Below, piece by piece: positions 20,089 to 29,047 of a stretch of 64,000 nt of DNA. Each line of letters starts with the position of its first letter. Position 1 is the stretch's first letter. The position numbers and the translations under genes were made by a program. The notes beneath the pieces were generated by a model. It had not been told where the DNA came from. It did no database searches and was given only the letters and a program-made list of their open reading frames with translations. The DNA lies in contig NZ_LBMG01000026.1 in the NCBI RefSeq assembly GCF_001005315.1, positions 30,483 to 94,482 of the forward strand, given 5' to 3'. The DNA is from Kordia jejudonensis. GTDB taxonomy: Bacteria; Bacteroidota; Bacteroidia; Flavobacteriales; Flavobacteriaceae.

Positions 20089-21189
20089 TCACAATCCTTC
20101 CTTAAACTTCAAAATTCGTTGATACGAAGCATCAATTCGTTCCTTAGAAATCTTTCCATCTTCAACCAGTTGTTTTACAATCGCAATAATATCTTTGGGT
20201 AAAATCATATCGCGTCCTTTCATCGGAATATGATTTGAAAACATCAACACATCAACGCCAGCCAAAATTGCCATCTCAATAGATTTCTCAAAACCAAACT
20301 GATTCGCAATGGCTTTCATTTGCATATCATCCGAAAAAATAACACCTTCAAAGCCAATATCATCACGTAAATAATCAGTCATAATCTTCTTAGAAAGTGT
20401 CGCAGGCAACTTAGAATCATCAAGTTTTTCATTCACAATATGCGCCGTCATAATCGCATCTACATTGCCTTCATACAATAACTTTACATACGGAAACACT
20501 TCTTTCTGTTTCCAATACTTACTCACATCTGTTACATTATAATGTGAATCTTCTTTCGAGTTTCCATGTCCTGGAAAATGCTTCAAAACGGTCTTTACTC
20601 CAAAATACCGATGACTCGAAATCACTTGTCGTGCATGCTTAATCACATCTTTAGGATTTGTAGAAAATGCACGTTCATTTTTCCCAATTGGCGGATTTTC
20701 GCCATTATGAACATCTACAACAGGCGCGTAATTCACATTAATACCTAACAACAACAAATTGTGCGCAATAATATCACTAAAATATTTTGTGGAAGCTACA
20801 TCATCAAGATCGCCCAAATACTTTGCAGAAACCGTTTCGGGAAAACCGTATTTCGCTTTCAAACGATTTACTTTTCCACCTTCTTCATCAATACTTACCA
20901 ACAAAGGCAATGAAGCTTCTTTACGGAGCATTGTAATTAGTTTTTTCAATTTTTGTACCGACGCTTCTTGGGCAATATTCTTTTCATACAACAAAATACC
21001 GCCAAGTTGTTGTGCTTTAATTGCGGCAACGATCTCATTATTAGGCTGAATCACGGTATCTTTTCCAATCCCAAGCATAATCATTTGCCCAATCTTAACC
21101 TCTAAACTATCAATCTTGCTATTTTGCGAAAATCCTTTTGGAAACACAAAAAAGTAACACGCAACCACAATCAAAAATCTATACTTCAT
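20089..21189 (-). CDS. Glycoside hydrolase family 3 N-terminal-domain protein (NagZ-like)
   Basis: This 366-residue exported enzyme has a signal MKYRFLIVVACYFFVFPKGFSQ. GH3 single-domain motifs are present: SIDEEGGKVNRLK, KHFPGHGNSKEDSHYNV (the Asp-His acid/base loop of bacterial N-acetylglucosaminidases) and IFSDDMQMKAI (the nucleophile Asp). NagZ-type enzymes remove beta-linked GlcNAc from muropeptides. This one is probably periplasmic rather than cytosolic. Some Bacteroidota homologues are fused to a beta-lactamase domain; this one is not. Confidence 0.9.
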   Translation of the reverse strand: MKYRFLIVVACYFFVFPKGFSQNSKIDSLEVKIGQMIMLGIGKDTVIQPNNEIVAAIKAQQLGGILLYEKNIAQEASVQKLKKLITMLRKEASLPLLVSIDEEGGKVNRLKAKYGFPETVSAKYLGDLDDVASTKYFSDIIAHNLLLLGINVNYAPVVDVHNGENPPIGKNERAFSTNPKDVIKHARQVISSHRYFGVKTVLKHFPGHGNSKEDSHYNVTDVSKYWKQKEVFPYVKLLYEGNVDAIMTAHIVNEKLDDSKLPATLSKKIMTDYLRDDIGFEGVIFSDDMQMKAIANQFGFEKSIEMAILAGVDVLMFSNHIPMKGRDMILPKDIIAIVKQLVEDGKISKERIDASYQRILKFKEGL

Positions 21190-21425
21190 ATTTCTATAAC
21201 TATTTCAATAAAATCGAATATACAGCAAAATCTACCAATTCCATAAAAAACGTATGTATCATTGGTTTTATTTCAAGAAAAATATTCGTGTCACAAAAAA
21301 ATCGTATAAGCCAATAGGGGAAAAACAGTTTTTAAATTGTTTTAATACAAAACGCCATCACTTTAACCATTTGTTATATAAGGTGTTATAGTTTTCTAAA
21401 GAAACAATCAAAACCGATATACAAT

Positions 21426-22568
21426 ATGAAATTCCAAAAACTAACCCTTCTATTACTTGCAATTACCTTCTTTACGGCTTGTGATAAAGACAATGAACCA
21501 GCTCCATTAGCAGAAAGTAGTATTTCAGGAAAATTTTTAGCACCAAACAATGTAGATCCTATTGTAAATGCTGTTGTTACCGCAAGTAAAGACGGTAATG
21601 TCGTTGCCGAAACATACTCTGGAACCGACGGAAGTTTTACACTTACAAACCTAACTGTAGGCGAATATGAAGTGTCATTGCAAAAAGGATTGTTCAGTTC
21701 GGCAAGAACCGTAGAAGTAGCCGAAGATGACGACGTTCAAATTCCTAACATTCCGATAGAATCATTTCCAAGAATTGGAGTAGTAAAAGGAGTATACGAT
21801 AATATAGAATCAATACTATACGACATCGGTTTGGTAAACCCAATTACACAAGAACCTTTATTTGATATCATTCAAGGAAATGGTATAGGAAGACCATTAG
21901 CAACTACAGGACATCACGGACATCATCATGATGAGCCAGGAATGTTTTCTCCTGAAGATGGAACCAATTTAGTGCCAAATGTAAGCTTTACGTTTGCAGA
22001 TTTAGTAGCTTCTCCTGATATGTTGGCCGAATACGACATCATTTTCTTAAACTGTGGTTTAAGTGAAAGTTATACTCAGTTTAATGCAAATATTTTAGAC
22101 TATGTAACCAATGGAGGAATCTTATATGCAACGGATTTCGCATTCAAATATGTGCAAGGAATCTCAGATGGACCAGCATACATTGACTTTTTAGACAATG
22201 AAAAAAGTGGACAATCATTGTCTACGGAAGCAACTATTTTTGATCAAGATTTAATCGATTGGTTGCAAATAAACTTTGGAATTACTTTAAATAATAATGA
22301 TACAATTTTGTTGGACGAATTTTTGCCAGGATGGCAAGTTGTCGACAGTGCAAATGATGCAACGGTAATTAGTTGGTTTAACGGACCAGTTGAATTCCGC
22401 GACAACAGCAACAACTCAGTGCAACAAAACAAAGACTTAGCGTTTACATTTCTAGTTGGAGAAGGCGGCGTATTCTATTCATCATTTCATACGGAAAATC
22501 ACGACGATGGATTTAGTACGGTGGATCGACTTCTCGAATATTTAGTATTTGAATTGTCTGCGCTATAA
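21426..22568 (+). CDS. Lipoprotein with carboxypeptidase-regulatory-like domain
   Basis: The 380-residue product has the lipobox FFTAC (Cys about 19). Residues 30-110 form a carboxypeptidase-D-regulatory-like beta sandwich (SISGKFLAPNNVDPIVNAVV, GTDGSFTLTNLTVGEYEV). The C-terminal part (LAEYDIIFLNCGLS, YVTNGGILYATDFAF, GVFYSSFHTENHDDG) resembles a class I GATase-like or ThuA-like fold. A His-rich loop (TGHHGHHHDEPG) near residue 160 might bind metal. Function unknown. Confidence 0.7.
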   Translation: MKFQKLTLLLLAITFFTACDKDNEPAPLAESSISGKFLAPNNVDPIVNAVVTASKDGNVVAETYSGTDGSFTLTNLTVGEYEVSLQKGLFSSARTVEVAEDDDVQIPNIPIESFPRIGVVKGVYDNIESILYDIGLVNPITQEPLFDIIQGNGIGRPLATTGHHGHHHDEPGMFSPEDGTNLVPNVSFTFADLVASPDMLAEYDIIFLNCGLSESYTQFNANILDYVTNGGILYATDFAFKYVQGISDGPAYIDFLDNEKSGQSLSTEATIFDQDLIDWLQINFGITLNNNDTILLDEFLPGWQVVDSANDATVISWFNGPVEFRDNSNNSVQQNKDLAFTFLVGEGGVFYSSFHTENHDDGFSTVDRLLEYLVFELSAL

Positions 22569-22586
22569 TTATCTTGATATGATACG

Positions 22587-22622
22587 AAAAGCCTGAATGT
22601 TTCTTTCGCATTCAGGCTTTTT
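22587..22622 (+). terminator. Strong Rho-independent terminator
   Basis: Perfect 13-bp stem AAAAGCCTGAATG / CATTCAGGCTTTT with a 9-nt loop and a T run, 18 bp after the lipoprotein stop. Confidence 0.9.
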
Positions 22623-22821
22623 AATTTTAGTAAAATTCACGATTGTGAAGTCCGAAAGACGAACACAATTGTGTAAATAGAACTAATCCCGCTGTATAGC
22701 GAAATCTTTAAAATATAGCCGAAAAAGTTTATTTCAAACTCAGTCAAATCCATTTTTTACATTCAATTTTATTAAAAATACGCTTCCCACAAAACCACTC
22801 AGAAAAAAGCGAAAAAGATAG

Positions 22822-22829
22822 TATCTTTG
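22822..22829 (+). promoter_or_regulatory. -7 box (TATCTTTG), probable mnmA promoter
   Basis: TATCTTTG in the 415-bp gap before mnmA would give a leader of about 145 nt. The rest of the gap (22623-22983) holds no gene, only a degenerate GGAGCGCAG..GAG palindrome. Confidence 0.5.
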
Positions 22830-22983
22830 TCAGCAATACATATATCATACGTCTTAAGTAAGATGAAATCTGAAATGTACTTCATACATTCATGAAAAAT
22901 AAATAAGTGACATGGAGCGCAGTTGAGATTCTCAATATAAAATCAATCGTAAGGACAGTGATAAACAAGCGAACGAAATAAAA

Positions 22984-24171
22984 ATGAAACGAGTAATAGT
23001 AGGACTTTCTGGCGGAGTAGATTCAAGTGTAACCGCATATCTTTTAAAAGAACAAGGATATGAAGTAATTGGACTATTCATGAAAAATTGGCACGACGAT
23101 TCTGTGACCATTTCCGACGAATGTCCATGGTTAGAAGATAGCAATGACGCCTTAATAGTAGCAGACAAACTAGGAATTCCGTTCCAAACGGTAGATTTAA
23201 GCGAACAATACAAAGAACGCATCGTCGATTACATGTTCAATGAATATGAAAAAGGACGAACGCCAAATCCGGATGTACTCTGTAATCGTGAAATAAAATT
23301 CGATGTTTTTCTGAAAATAGCATTAGACTTAGGTGCTGATTATGTTGCAACGGGTCATTATTGCAGAAAAGAAACCATCGAAAAAGATGGAAAAACCATT
23401 CATAAACTTCTAGCTGGAAAAGATGGAAACAAAGATCAATCGTATTTTCTTTGCCAACTTTCACAAGAACAATTAGAAAAATCATTATTTCCTATCGGAG
23501 AATTGACAAAGCCTGAAGTTCGCGAAATTGCCGCAAAAGCAAACTTAATTACTGCCGAAAAGAAGGATTCACAAGGTTTATGTTTCATAGGAAAAGTAAA
23601 ACTGCCTGATTTTTTACAACAACAATTACAACCAAAAGAAGGTGTCATTGTTGAGGTGCCAAATGATATAGAAAGTTATCAAAAAGAATTGCCAACATTT
23701 GCAAACAAAGTTGAAGAGTTGGAGTTTTATGCACAAAAACATACCTACGCACTATCTGATGGAAAAATAGTTGGAAAACATCAAGGAGCGCATTACTTTA
23801 CCAAAGGGCAACGCAAAGGTTTAGCCGTTGGCGGAACTGTAGAACCATTATTTGTCATAGAAACAGACGTAAAAGAAAACGTAATCTATACAGGACAAGG
23901 AAAAACGCATCCAGGACTATACAGACGAACACTCTTTGTAAAAGACGACGAATTGCATTGGGTTCGTGAAGATATGGCATTACAGCCAGATGAATCTATG
24001 GAAGTGATGGCGCGTATTCGTTACCGTCAACCATTACAAACAGCGTTGATTTATAAAATTGACGGCGGTGCATATGTAGATTTTGAAAATCCGCAAAGTG
24101 CCATCACGGAAGGACAATTTGTAGCTTGGTATTTAGAAGACGAATTAATAGGTTCAGGTGTGATTTCTTAG
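22984..24171 (+). CDS. mnmA: tRNA-specific 2-thiouridylase MnmA
   Basis: MnmA thiolates U34 of tRNA Lys, Glu and Gln. The 395-residue product has the PP-loop GLSGGVDSS (8-16), LFMKNWHD and the two catalytic cysteines, Cys100 ([12 protein letters not shown]) and Cys200 ([10 protein letters not shown]). [15 protein letters not shown] and a C-terminal beta barrel follow. It is in the standard length range. Confidence 0.96.
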   Translation: MKRVIVGLSGGVDSSVTAYLLKEQGYEVIGLFMKNWHDDSVTISDECPWLEDSNDALIVADKLGIPFQTVDLSEQYKERIVDYMFNEYEKGRTPNPDVLCNREIKFDVFLKIALDLGADYVATGHYCRKETIEKDGKTIHKLLAGKDGNKDQSYFLCQLSQEQLEKSLFPIGELTKPEVREIAAKANLITAEKKDSQGLCFIGKVKLPDFLQQQLQPKEGVIVEVPNDIESYQKELPTFANKVEELEFYAQKHTYALSDGKIVGKHQGAHYFTKGQRKGLAVGGTVEPLFVIETDVKENVIYTGQGKTHPGLYRRTLFVKDDELHWVREDMALQPDESMEVMARIRYRQPLQTALIYKIDGGAYVDFENPQSAITEGQFVAWYLEDELIGSGVIS

Positions 24172-24179
24172 GGGAATTG

Positions 24180-24383
24180 AAGTTGAGTTTGAAATTGAAT
24201 TTGAAAAGGTAAATATGTAGTAACAACTCAACGACTCAACAACTTGACAAAGAACAAAGAAAAAAGAAGAAAGAGCAGAGAACAAAGAATAAAGTTTAAG
24301 TTGTCATTAGAAGTTAGCAGAAATATCAAATTAACAACTCAACAACTCAACAACTCAACAACTCAACAACTCAACAACTTAAC
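24180..24383 (+). repeat. Simple-repeat-rich mnmA 3' flank with 8-bp tandem repeat
   Basis: Six tandem copies of AACAACTC (last copy AACAACTT) run 24333-24380. Degenerate AACAACTC, AACAAAGAAC and AGAGAACAAAG words fill 24222-24300. The vocabulary matches the rimO 3' flank. Open frames across it are low-complexity artefacts. Confidence 0.8.
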
Positions 24384-24412
24384 AAAGAACAGAGAACAAA
24401 CCACAAAAGCCT

Positions 24413-26032
24413 ATGAAAAAGCTAATCATCCTATCGTTTCTAGTAGTTTCAAGCTTCAGTTTTGCGCAAACACAACATGCTTGGGTATACTTTACCGATA
24501 AAGCTGATGTAGCAAATTCATTGGCGAATCCAACAACAATTCTCACACAAAAAGCCATCGATCGTAAAACAAATCACGGAGTTGCTATTGACGAACGCGA
24601 TGTGCCTGTAAACGAATCCTATATCACACAAGTGAAAAACCAAACAGGAATTACAGTCAGAGCGAAATCAAAATGGTTCAACTGCGTACATGTCTTAGGA
24701 ACGCAAACGGATATTGATAACTTACTCAACTTATCATTTGTAAATCAAATAGTATATGTCGATCGATCGTTAAATACAATGAATAGATCCGCAACTTCAA
24801 ATACAATCAAAAAAACAGAAGACAAGTTTGAAACGCTTGTCATGTATAACTACGGAGACGGATCAAACCAAGCGGCAATGATCAAAATTGACAAACTACA
24901 CGAACTCGATTACACAGGCGAAGGTGTCACAGTTGCCGTAATGGATAGCGGTTTCCCAAATGTAAATACGATGGCAGCTTTTCAACGTTTACGCGACAAT
25001 GGCGATTTATTAAACGGATATGATTTTGTAGATAGAACTGCCGATGTGTATGCTTACACAGGAAACATGCACGGAACAACAGTTTTGTCAGATATGGCAG
25101 GATATGTAGATGGACAATTTGTAGGAACGGCGCCAGATGCAAGCTATTACTTATTCCGAACAGAAGATGCTGGAAGCGAAACGCCGCTGGAAGAATCAAA
25201 CTGGGTAGAAGCGGCAGAACGCGCAGATAGCTTAGGTGTTGATGTGGTAAATACGTCATTAGGTTACAATCGTTTTGATGACAGTAGATACGATTATACT
25301 ACGGCTGATATGGACGGAAATACAGCTTTCATTACCAAAGGCGCTAACATTGCTGTTGAAAAAGGAATGCTCATCGTAAACTCCGCAGGAAACTCTGGAA
25401 ACGATGGCACTTGGGGAATCATTACTGCGCCAGCAGATGGAAATGGTTTTACCATTGGAGCTGTAGATCCTAGCGGGAATTATGCCACGTTTAGTTCACG
25501 CGGAAGAACACCAAATGTTCCTGTAAAACCAGATGTTGTAGCGCAAGGACAAAGTGTGTATGTCATTAGTTCTACAGGAAACATAGGAATCTCTAATGGA
25601 ACTTCATTTTCATCGCCAATCATCGCAGGTGCAATGGCATGTTTGGTACAAGCATTTCCGAACAAAACGAATTTAGAATTGATGCAATTGGTGCGCGAAT
25701 CGTCATCAATCTATGCAAATCCTACGATTCAATTAGGACACGGAATTCCAAATTTTGAATTGGCGTTTCAAACCTTATCAACTCCAGAAAGTTTAGATCC
25801 AGATGTGATTCAAGTCTTTCCAAATCCCGCGAAAGCGATTGTATATATCAACTTGCCTACATCTTCTAAAAATGTAACAATTACCTTAGGAACGTTGGTT
25901 GGAAAAACGATTCAAACACAGAAAATAGATGCAAACACTCACATAGATATCAGTCAATTAGCAGCCGGAATGTACTTGCTGCGGATTGAAGCAAACGGAA
26001 CGCAATTGACCAAAAAACTTATAAAACAATAA
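24413..26032 (+). CDS. S8 subtilisin-like serine peptidase with T9SS type A sorting domain
   Basis: The 539-residue product has a signal MKKLIILSFLVVSSFSFAQ, an N-terminal prodomain-like region and the catalytic triad Asp178 (VAVMDSGF), His220 (MHGTT) and Ser398 (NGTSFSSP). The oxyanion Asn is about 327. The last 75 residues (IQVFPNPAKAIVYINLP ... GMYLLRIEANGTQLTKKLIKQ) are a type A T9SS C-terminal domain, so it should be exported across the outer membrane and either attached or released. The next gene starts 3 bp after its stop. Confidence 0.94.
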   Translation: MKKLIILSFLVVSSFSFAQTQHAWVYFTDKADVANSLANPTTILTQKAIDRKTNHGVAIDERDVPVNESYITQVKNQTGITVRAKSKWFNCVHVLGTQTDIDNLLNLSFVNQIVYVDRSLNTMNRSATSNTIKKTEDKFETLVMYNYGDGSNQAAMIKIDKLHELDYTGEGVTVAVMDSGFPNVNTMAAFQRLRDNGDLLNGYDFVDRTADVYAYTGNMHGTTVLSDMAGYVDGQFVGTAPDASYYLFRTEDAGSETPLEESNWVEAAERADSLGVDVVNTSLGYNRFDDSRYDYTTADMDGNTAFITKGANIAVEKGMLIVNSAGNSGNDGTWGIITAPADGNGFTIGAVDPSGNYATFSSRGRTPNVPVKPDVVAQGQSVYVISSTGNIGISNGTSFSSPIIAGAMACLVQAFPNKTNLELMQLVRESSSIYANPTIQLGHGIPNFELAFQTLSTPESLDPDVIQVFPNPAKAIVYINLPTSSKNVTITLGTLVGKTIQTQKIDANTHIDISQLAAGMYLLRIEANGTQLTKKLIKQ

Positions 26033-26035
26033 AGC

Positions 26036-26995
26036 ATGACTTTATTCGCACAGAATAGAATTACACAATTATACAATATAGAATATCCAATAATTCAAGG
26101 AGGAATGATTTGGGCAAGTGGTTGGCGATTGGCTTCTGCGGTCAGTAATGCTGGCGGATTAGGCTTACTTGGCGCAGGATCAATGTATCCAGATGTATTG
26201 CGAGAACACATTCAAAAATGTAAAAAAGCAACCGACAAACCGTTTGGCGTCAATGTACCAATGTTGTATCCGAATATTGAGGAAATCATGGATATTATTG
26301 TGGAAGAAGGCGTGAAGATTGTATTCACTTCGGCAGGAAATCCAAAAACATGGACGCCATTTTTGAAAGAAAACGGAATTACTGTTACGCATGTAGTCAG
26401 TAGTTCAAAATTTGCACTGAAATCACAAGATGCAGGCGTTGATGCTGTTGTGGCAGAAGGTTTTGAAGCTGGCGGACACAATGGAAGAGAGGAAACAACG
26501 ACCTTAACATTAATTCCGACAGTAAAAGAAAAACTAGACATTCCATTAATTGCCGCAGGCGGAATTGGAAGTGGAAAAGCCATGCTAGCCGCACTAGTTT
26601 TAGGCGCAGATGGTGTACAAGTTGGAAGCCGATTTGTAGCAACGGACGAAGCATCTTCACATATAGAATTCAAAAAGCAAGTCGTGGCAGCAAAAGAAGG
26701 AAGCACAAAATTAATGCTGAAAGAATTAGCGCCAGTTCGATTGTTGAAAAATAAATTCTACGAAGATTTAGAAGAATTATACACAAAAGCACCAAGTATT
26801 GAAGAACTAAAAACATTATTAGGAAGAGCGCGCGCAAAACGCGGAATGTTTGAAGGCGATTTGGTAGAAGGCGAATTGGAAATTGGACAAGTTTCAGCGT
26901 TAATTCATGATATAAAACCTGCGGGAACTGTTGTCGCAGAAATGGTAGCTGAGTTTGAAAAAAGTCTAGCTTCTCTAGACTCGCTTCGCTTTTAG
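26036..26995 (+). CDS. Nitronate monooxygenase / 2-nitropropane dioxygenase-like flavoprotein
   Basis: This 319-residue FMN-binding TIM barrel has IIQGGMIWASGWRLASAVSNAGGLGLLG, GVNVPML, VAEGFEAGGHNGREE, AAGGIGSGKAMLAALVLGADGVQVGSRF. The His in GGHNG is the catalytic position in class I nitronate monooxygenases. FabK-like enoyl-ACP reductases share the fold, so the exact reaction is open. It sits 3 bp after the secreted subtilase although it is cytosolic. The last codons (SLASLDSLRF) and the stop lie inside a palindromic repeat unit, so the C-terminus appears to be repeat-derived. Confidence 0.88.
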   Translation: MTLFAQNRITQLYNIEYPIIQGGMIWASGWRLASAVSNAGGLGLLGAGSMYPDVLREHIQKCKKATDKPFGVNVPMLYPNIEEIMDIIVEEGVKIVFTSAGNPKTWTPFLKENGITVTHVVSSSKFALKSQDAGVDAVVAEGFEAGGHNGREETTTLTLIPTVKEKLDIPLIAAGGIGSGKAMLAALVLGADGVQVGSRFVATDEASSHIEFKKQVVAAKEGSTKLMLKELAPVRLLKNKFYEDLEELYTKAPSIEELKTLLGRARAKRGMFEGDLVEGELEIGQVSALIHDIKPAGTVVAEMVAEFEKSLASLDSLRF

Positions 26996-27030
26996 ACTCG
27001 CTTCACTTTTGTATCGGCTTTGCCTCTTAG
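26976..27030 (+). repeat. Short palindromic array overlapping the 3' end of the flavoprotein gene
   Basis: Units TAGACTCGCTTCGCTTTT, TAGACTCGCTTCACTTTT and GTATCGGCTTTGCCTCTTAG form an array that begins inside the coding sequence and supplies its TAG stop. Orientation relative to the gene is the same as in the other three arrays. Confidence 0.65.
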
Positions 27031-27138
27031 TAAGTGCGTAAGTTGTTAGCCTGTCAGTAGTTGAGTTTTCATTGGTGCATTTTCAAATTTTCAATTTGTT
27101 ACATTAGAATAGATCGCTTGGTTTTGTTTTATCTATCT

Positions 27139-27164
27139 GTCATTCAGCACTTGATGCGGAATCC
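27139..27164. repeat. Short palindromic element (GTCATTCAGCACTTGATGCGGAATCC)-type
   Basis: A degenerate relative of the CTGAACTTGATTCAG element (CATTCAGCACTTGATGCGGAA), within the 256-bp gap 26996-27251, which otherwise holds no gene. Confidence 0.4.
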
Positions 27165-27251
27165 ACATATACGAATTACAGTAAGATGATTCAGCTAACA
27201 CTCCAAGAGTCTAATTATCGATACATCCAAAAAATCTAAGAAGTTTAGACC

Positions 27252-28562
27252 TCAATTTCCATATTTTTGAATCAACTTTCCTGTTTCATTTCCTTCCATA
27301 GTTCCGTCAGCTTTGTATAAAATATAATCAAAAACGTCCGCTTGTTGTACCGTAACTTTTGCTCCAGATTTTAAATTTTTAATATAATAAGGATCATTTT
27401 GTAGAATTCCTTCAATCGTTTCATCTTTCCAACGGATGACTTCAATCCACATCCATTCGTTTCCGCCTTCATCAGTAGTAAAAGGTGCTTTTAGGAGTAG
27501 TGATTCAGTATCTAATCCTTTGTTAAAAAGTCTTTTTAGCGCAGGCAAACGTTGTTTTGCACGTTCGCTAGCAGCTTCAATTTCTTTGTTATGATTTACA
27601 TGAGTGATTGCATCTTCAGCACCAAAAAGATTGGTGTAAATTTCGTTTTCATAGGCTTGGGTATTATCATATCCTTTTGCATCAAAATCAACTTTATGAA
27701 TCGTATTCATAGGATCGCCTTCTTGCATTGGAATAGAAGTTTTGAATGCAATAGTAGCTTTTTTCTTGGCATTCTCAAATACAATAGAAGGAATCACACG
27801 TTGAAATTCTGAGTTCTTAATCGCGTCTAAATGAACCACTAAACTTTCATTTTCAATACGTTTGCCTTCTACTAATAATTGTGCAATTATCATAAGAAGC
27901 TGACTCGCATTTGTTGCGTTTAAACAGGGAGAATCTTCAATGACCAAATCGGGCAATCCTAAACGTTGCATGCCCAAAGTGATGGAACGACAATATTCTG
28001 TATCTCTGTACGTGTGCAGCATGAGTAGTTTTAAGGCATTCGGAAGACCATTTTCCCAAGCGTCAATACGATTTTTTTTCCAAGTTTCAGATGAAAAATA
28101 GGCTCTTACTTCTCCATCATACACCACATATTTTGTGTTTTTAATTTTTTTGTAAACCCAATCAAATAATTTCTTTGAATGTGTAAATGCATTTTTTCGT
28201 TGATAGTAAAACACACAAATAAACGCATTTTTCGAAGCAATCAATTCTTCTTTTTTTGTCTTGCTAAATCCGTCTGCGAAATAAGATAAATACTCCATCG
28301 TATGTACTGGATAATCTATAGAAACATCTGAAATTGCTTCTACATACGCCATGGTACCATCAATATTTCCTTTTGGCGGTTCGTCAACGAATTTTATCTC
28401 AGGAAAAATAGTTTTTAGCTCTTTTTTCATAGTGGCTTCATCAAGTTGTTGATCCATAGTATACAAGCCAAATTCTGAAAGAACGGCTTCAGTTTCCAGA
28501 CTATGCTGTGCTAAGATTCCATATGAATTTAGTAACAAGAAGCAAAAGAAAAGATATTTCAT
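27252..28562 (-). CDS. Secreted DUF2314-domain protein
   Basis: The 436-residue product has a signal MKYLFFCFLLLNSYGILAQ. The C-terminal ~130 residues (GGNEWMWIEVIRWKDETIEG, NDPYYIKNLKSGAKVTVQQADVFDYILY) fit DUF2314, often seen in Bacteroidota and in some interbacterial immunity contexts. The N-terminal 300 residues are not recognised. No toxin-like neighbour is present. Function unknown. Confidence 0.7.
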   Translation of the reverse strand: MKYLFFCFLLLNSYGILAQHSLETEAVLSEFGLYTMDQQLDEATMKKELKTIFPEIKFVDEPPKGNIDGTMAYVEAISDVSIDYPVHTMEYLSYFADGFSKTKKEELIASKNAFICVFYYQRKNAFTHSKKLFDWVYKKIKNTKYVVYDGEVRAYFSSETWKKNRIDAWENGLPNALKLLMLHTYRDTEYCRSITLGMQRLGLPDLVIEDSPCLNATNASQLLMIIAQLLVEGKRIENESLVVHLDAIKNSEFQRVIPSIVFENAKKKATIAFKTSIPMQEGDPMNTIHKVDFDAKGYDNTQAYENEIYTNLFGAEDAITHVNHNKEIEAASERAKQRLPALKRLFNKGLDTESLLLKAPFTTDEGGNEWMWIEVIRWKDETIEGILQNDPYYIKNLKSGAKVTVQQADVFDYILYKADGTMEGNETGKLIQKYGN

Positions 28563-28658
28563 AACACACGTATTATACAGAATTAAAGATACCTTTTTAT
28601 GTGTTAAAAAGAAATCTTATTTAAAAAATACTATCTTTAAGTAGATGAAATTCAATAT

Positions 28659-29039
28659 ATGAAAGCAACAACACAGTTTTTGAGCGTGCATCCAGTTTTG
28701 GCTGTAAAAGATGTATTAGCCGCCTTGGGATTTTATGTAAATAAACTCGGTTTTGAAGTTGCTTTTGCAGATCATAAAACCAATCCTATGTATGCAGGAA
28801 TCAGGCGTGGAAATGTAGAAATCCACTTGCAATGGCATTGTGCTTCCGAGTGGGAACATCATATTGATCGCCCAATGTTACGATTTGTTGTCTTAAATAC
28901 ACAAGCATTATTTGATGAATACAAAACAAAAGATGTATTTCACGAAAATACTTCCTTAAAGGAAACTACATGGGGAACTAAAGAATTTGCTTTTTACGAT
29001 TTGGATATGAATGGTTTGACGTTTTATGAGGATAATTAA
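28659..29039 (+). CDS. VOC-superfamily (glyoxalase/bleomycin-resistance-like) protein
   Basis: This 126-residue single VOC module has two beta-alpha-beta-beta-beta halves (VLAALGFYVNKLGFEVAFAD ... AFYDLDMNGLTFYED), with candidate metal ligands in EIHLQWH and the terminal Glu. Such proteins can be dioxygenases, isomerases or drug-binding proteins; the substrate is not evident. A TATCTTTA -7-like box lies about 20 bp upstream. Confidence 0.85.
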   Translation: MKATTQFLSVHPVLAVKDVLAALGFYVNKLGFEVAFADHKTNPMYAGIRRGNVEIHLQWHCASEWEHHIDRPMLRFVVLNTQALFDEYKTKDVFHENTSLKETTWGTKEFAFYDLDMNGLTFYEDN

Positions 29040-29047
29040 GAGTAATA

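Noticed and set aside
24333..24383. Possible CRISPR array
   Set aside because: Unit is 8 bp with no spacers and no cas genes nearby; it is a simple tandem repeat.
24244..24501. Open frame across the AACAACTC repeats
   Set aside because: Low-complexity Thr/Gln/Leu translation of a tandem repeat that ends inside the subtilase gene in another frame.
28659..29039. Antibiotic (bleomycin) resistance gene
   Set aside because: The VOC fold is shared by many metabolic enzymes and nothing here points to drug binding.
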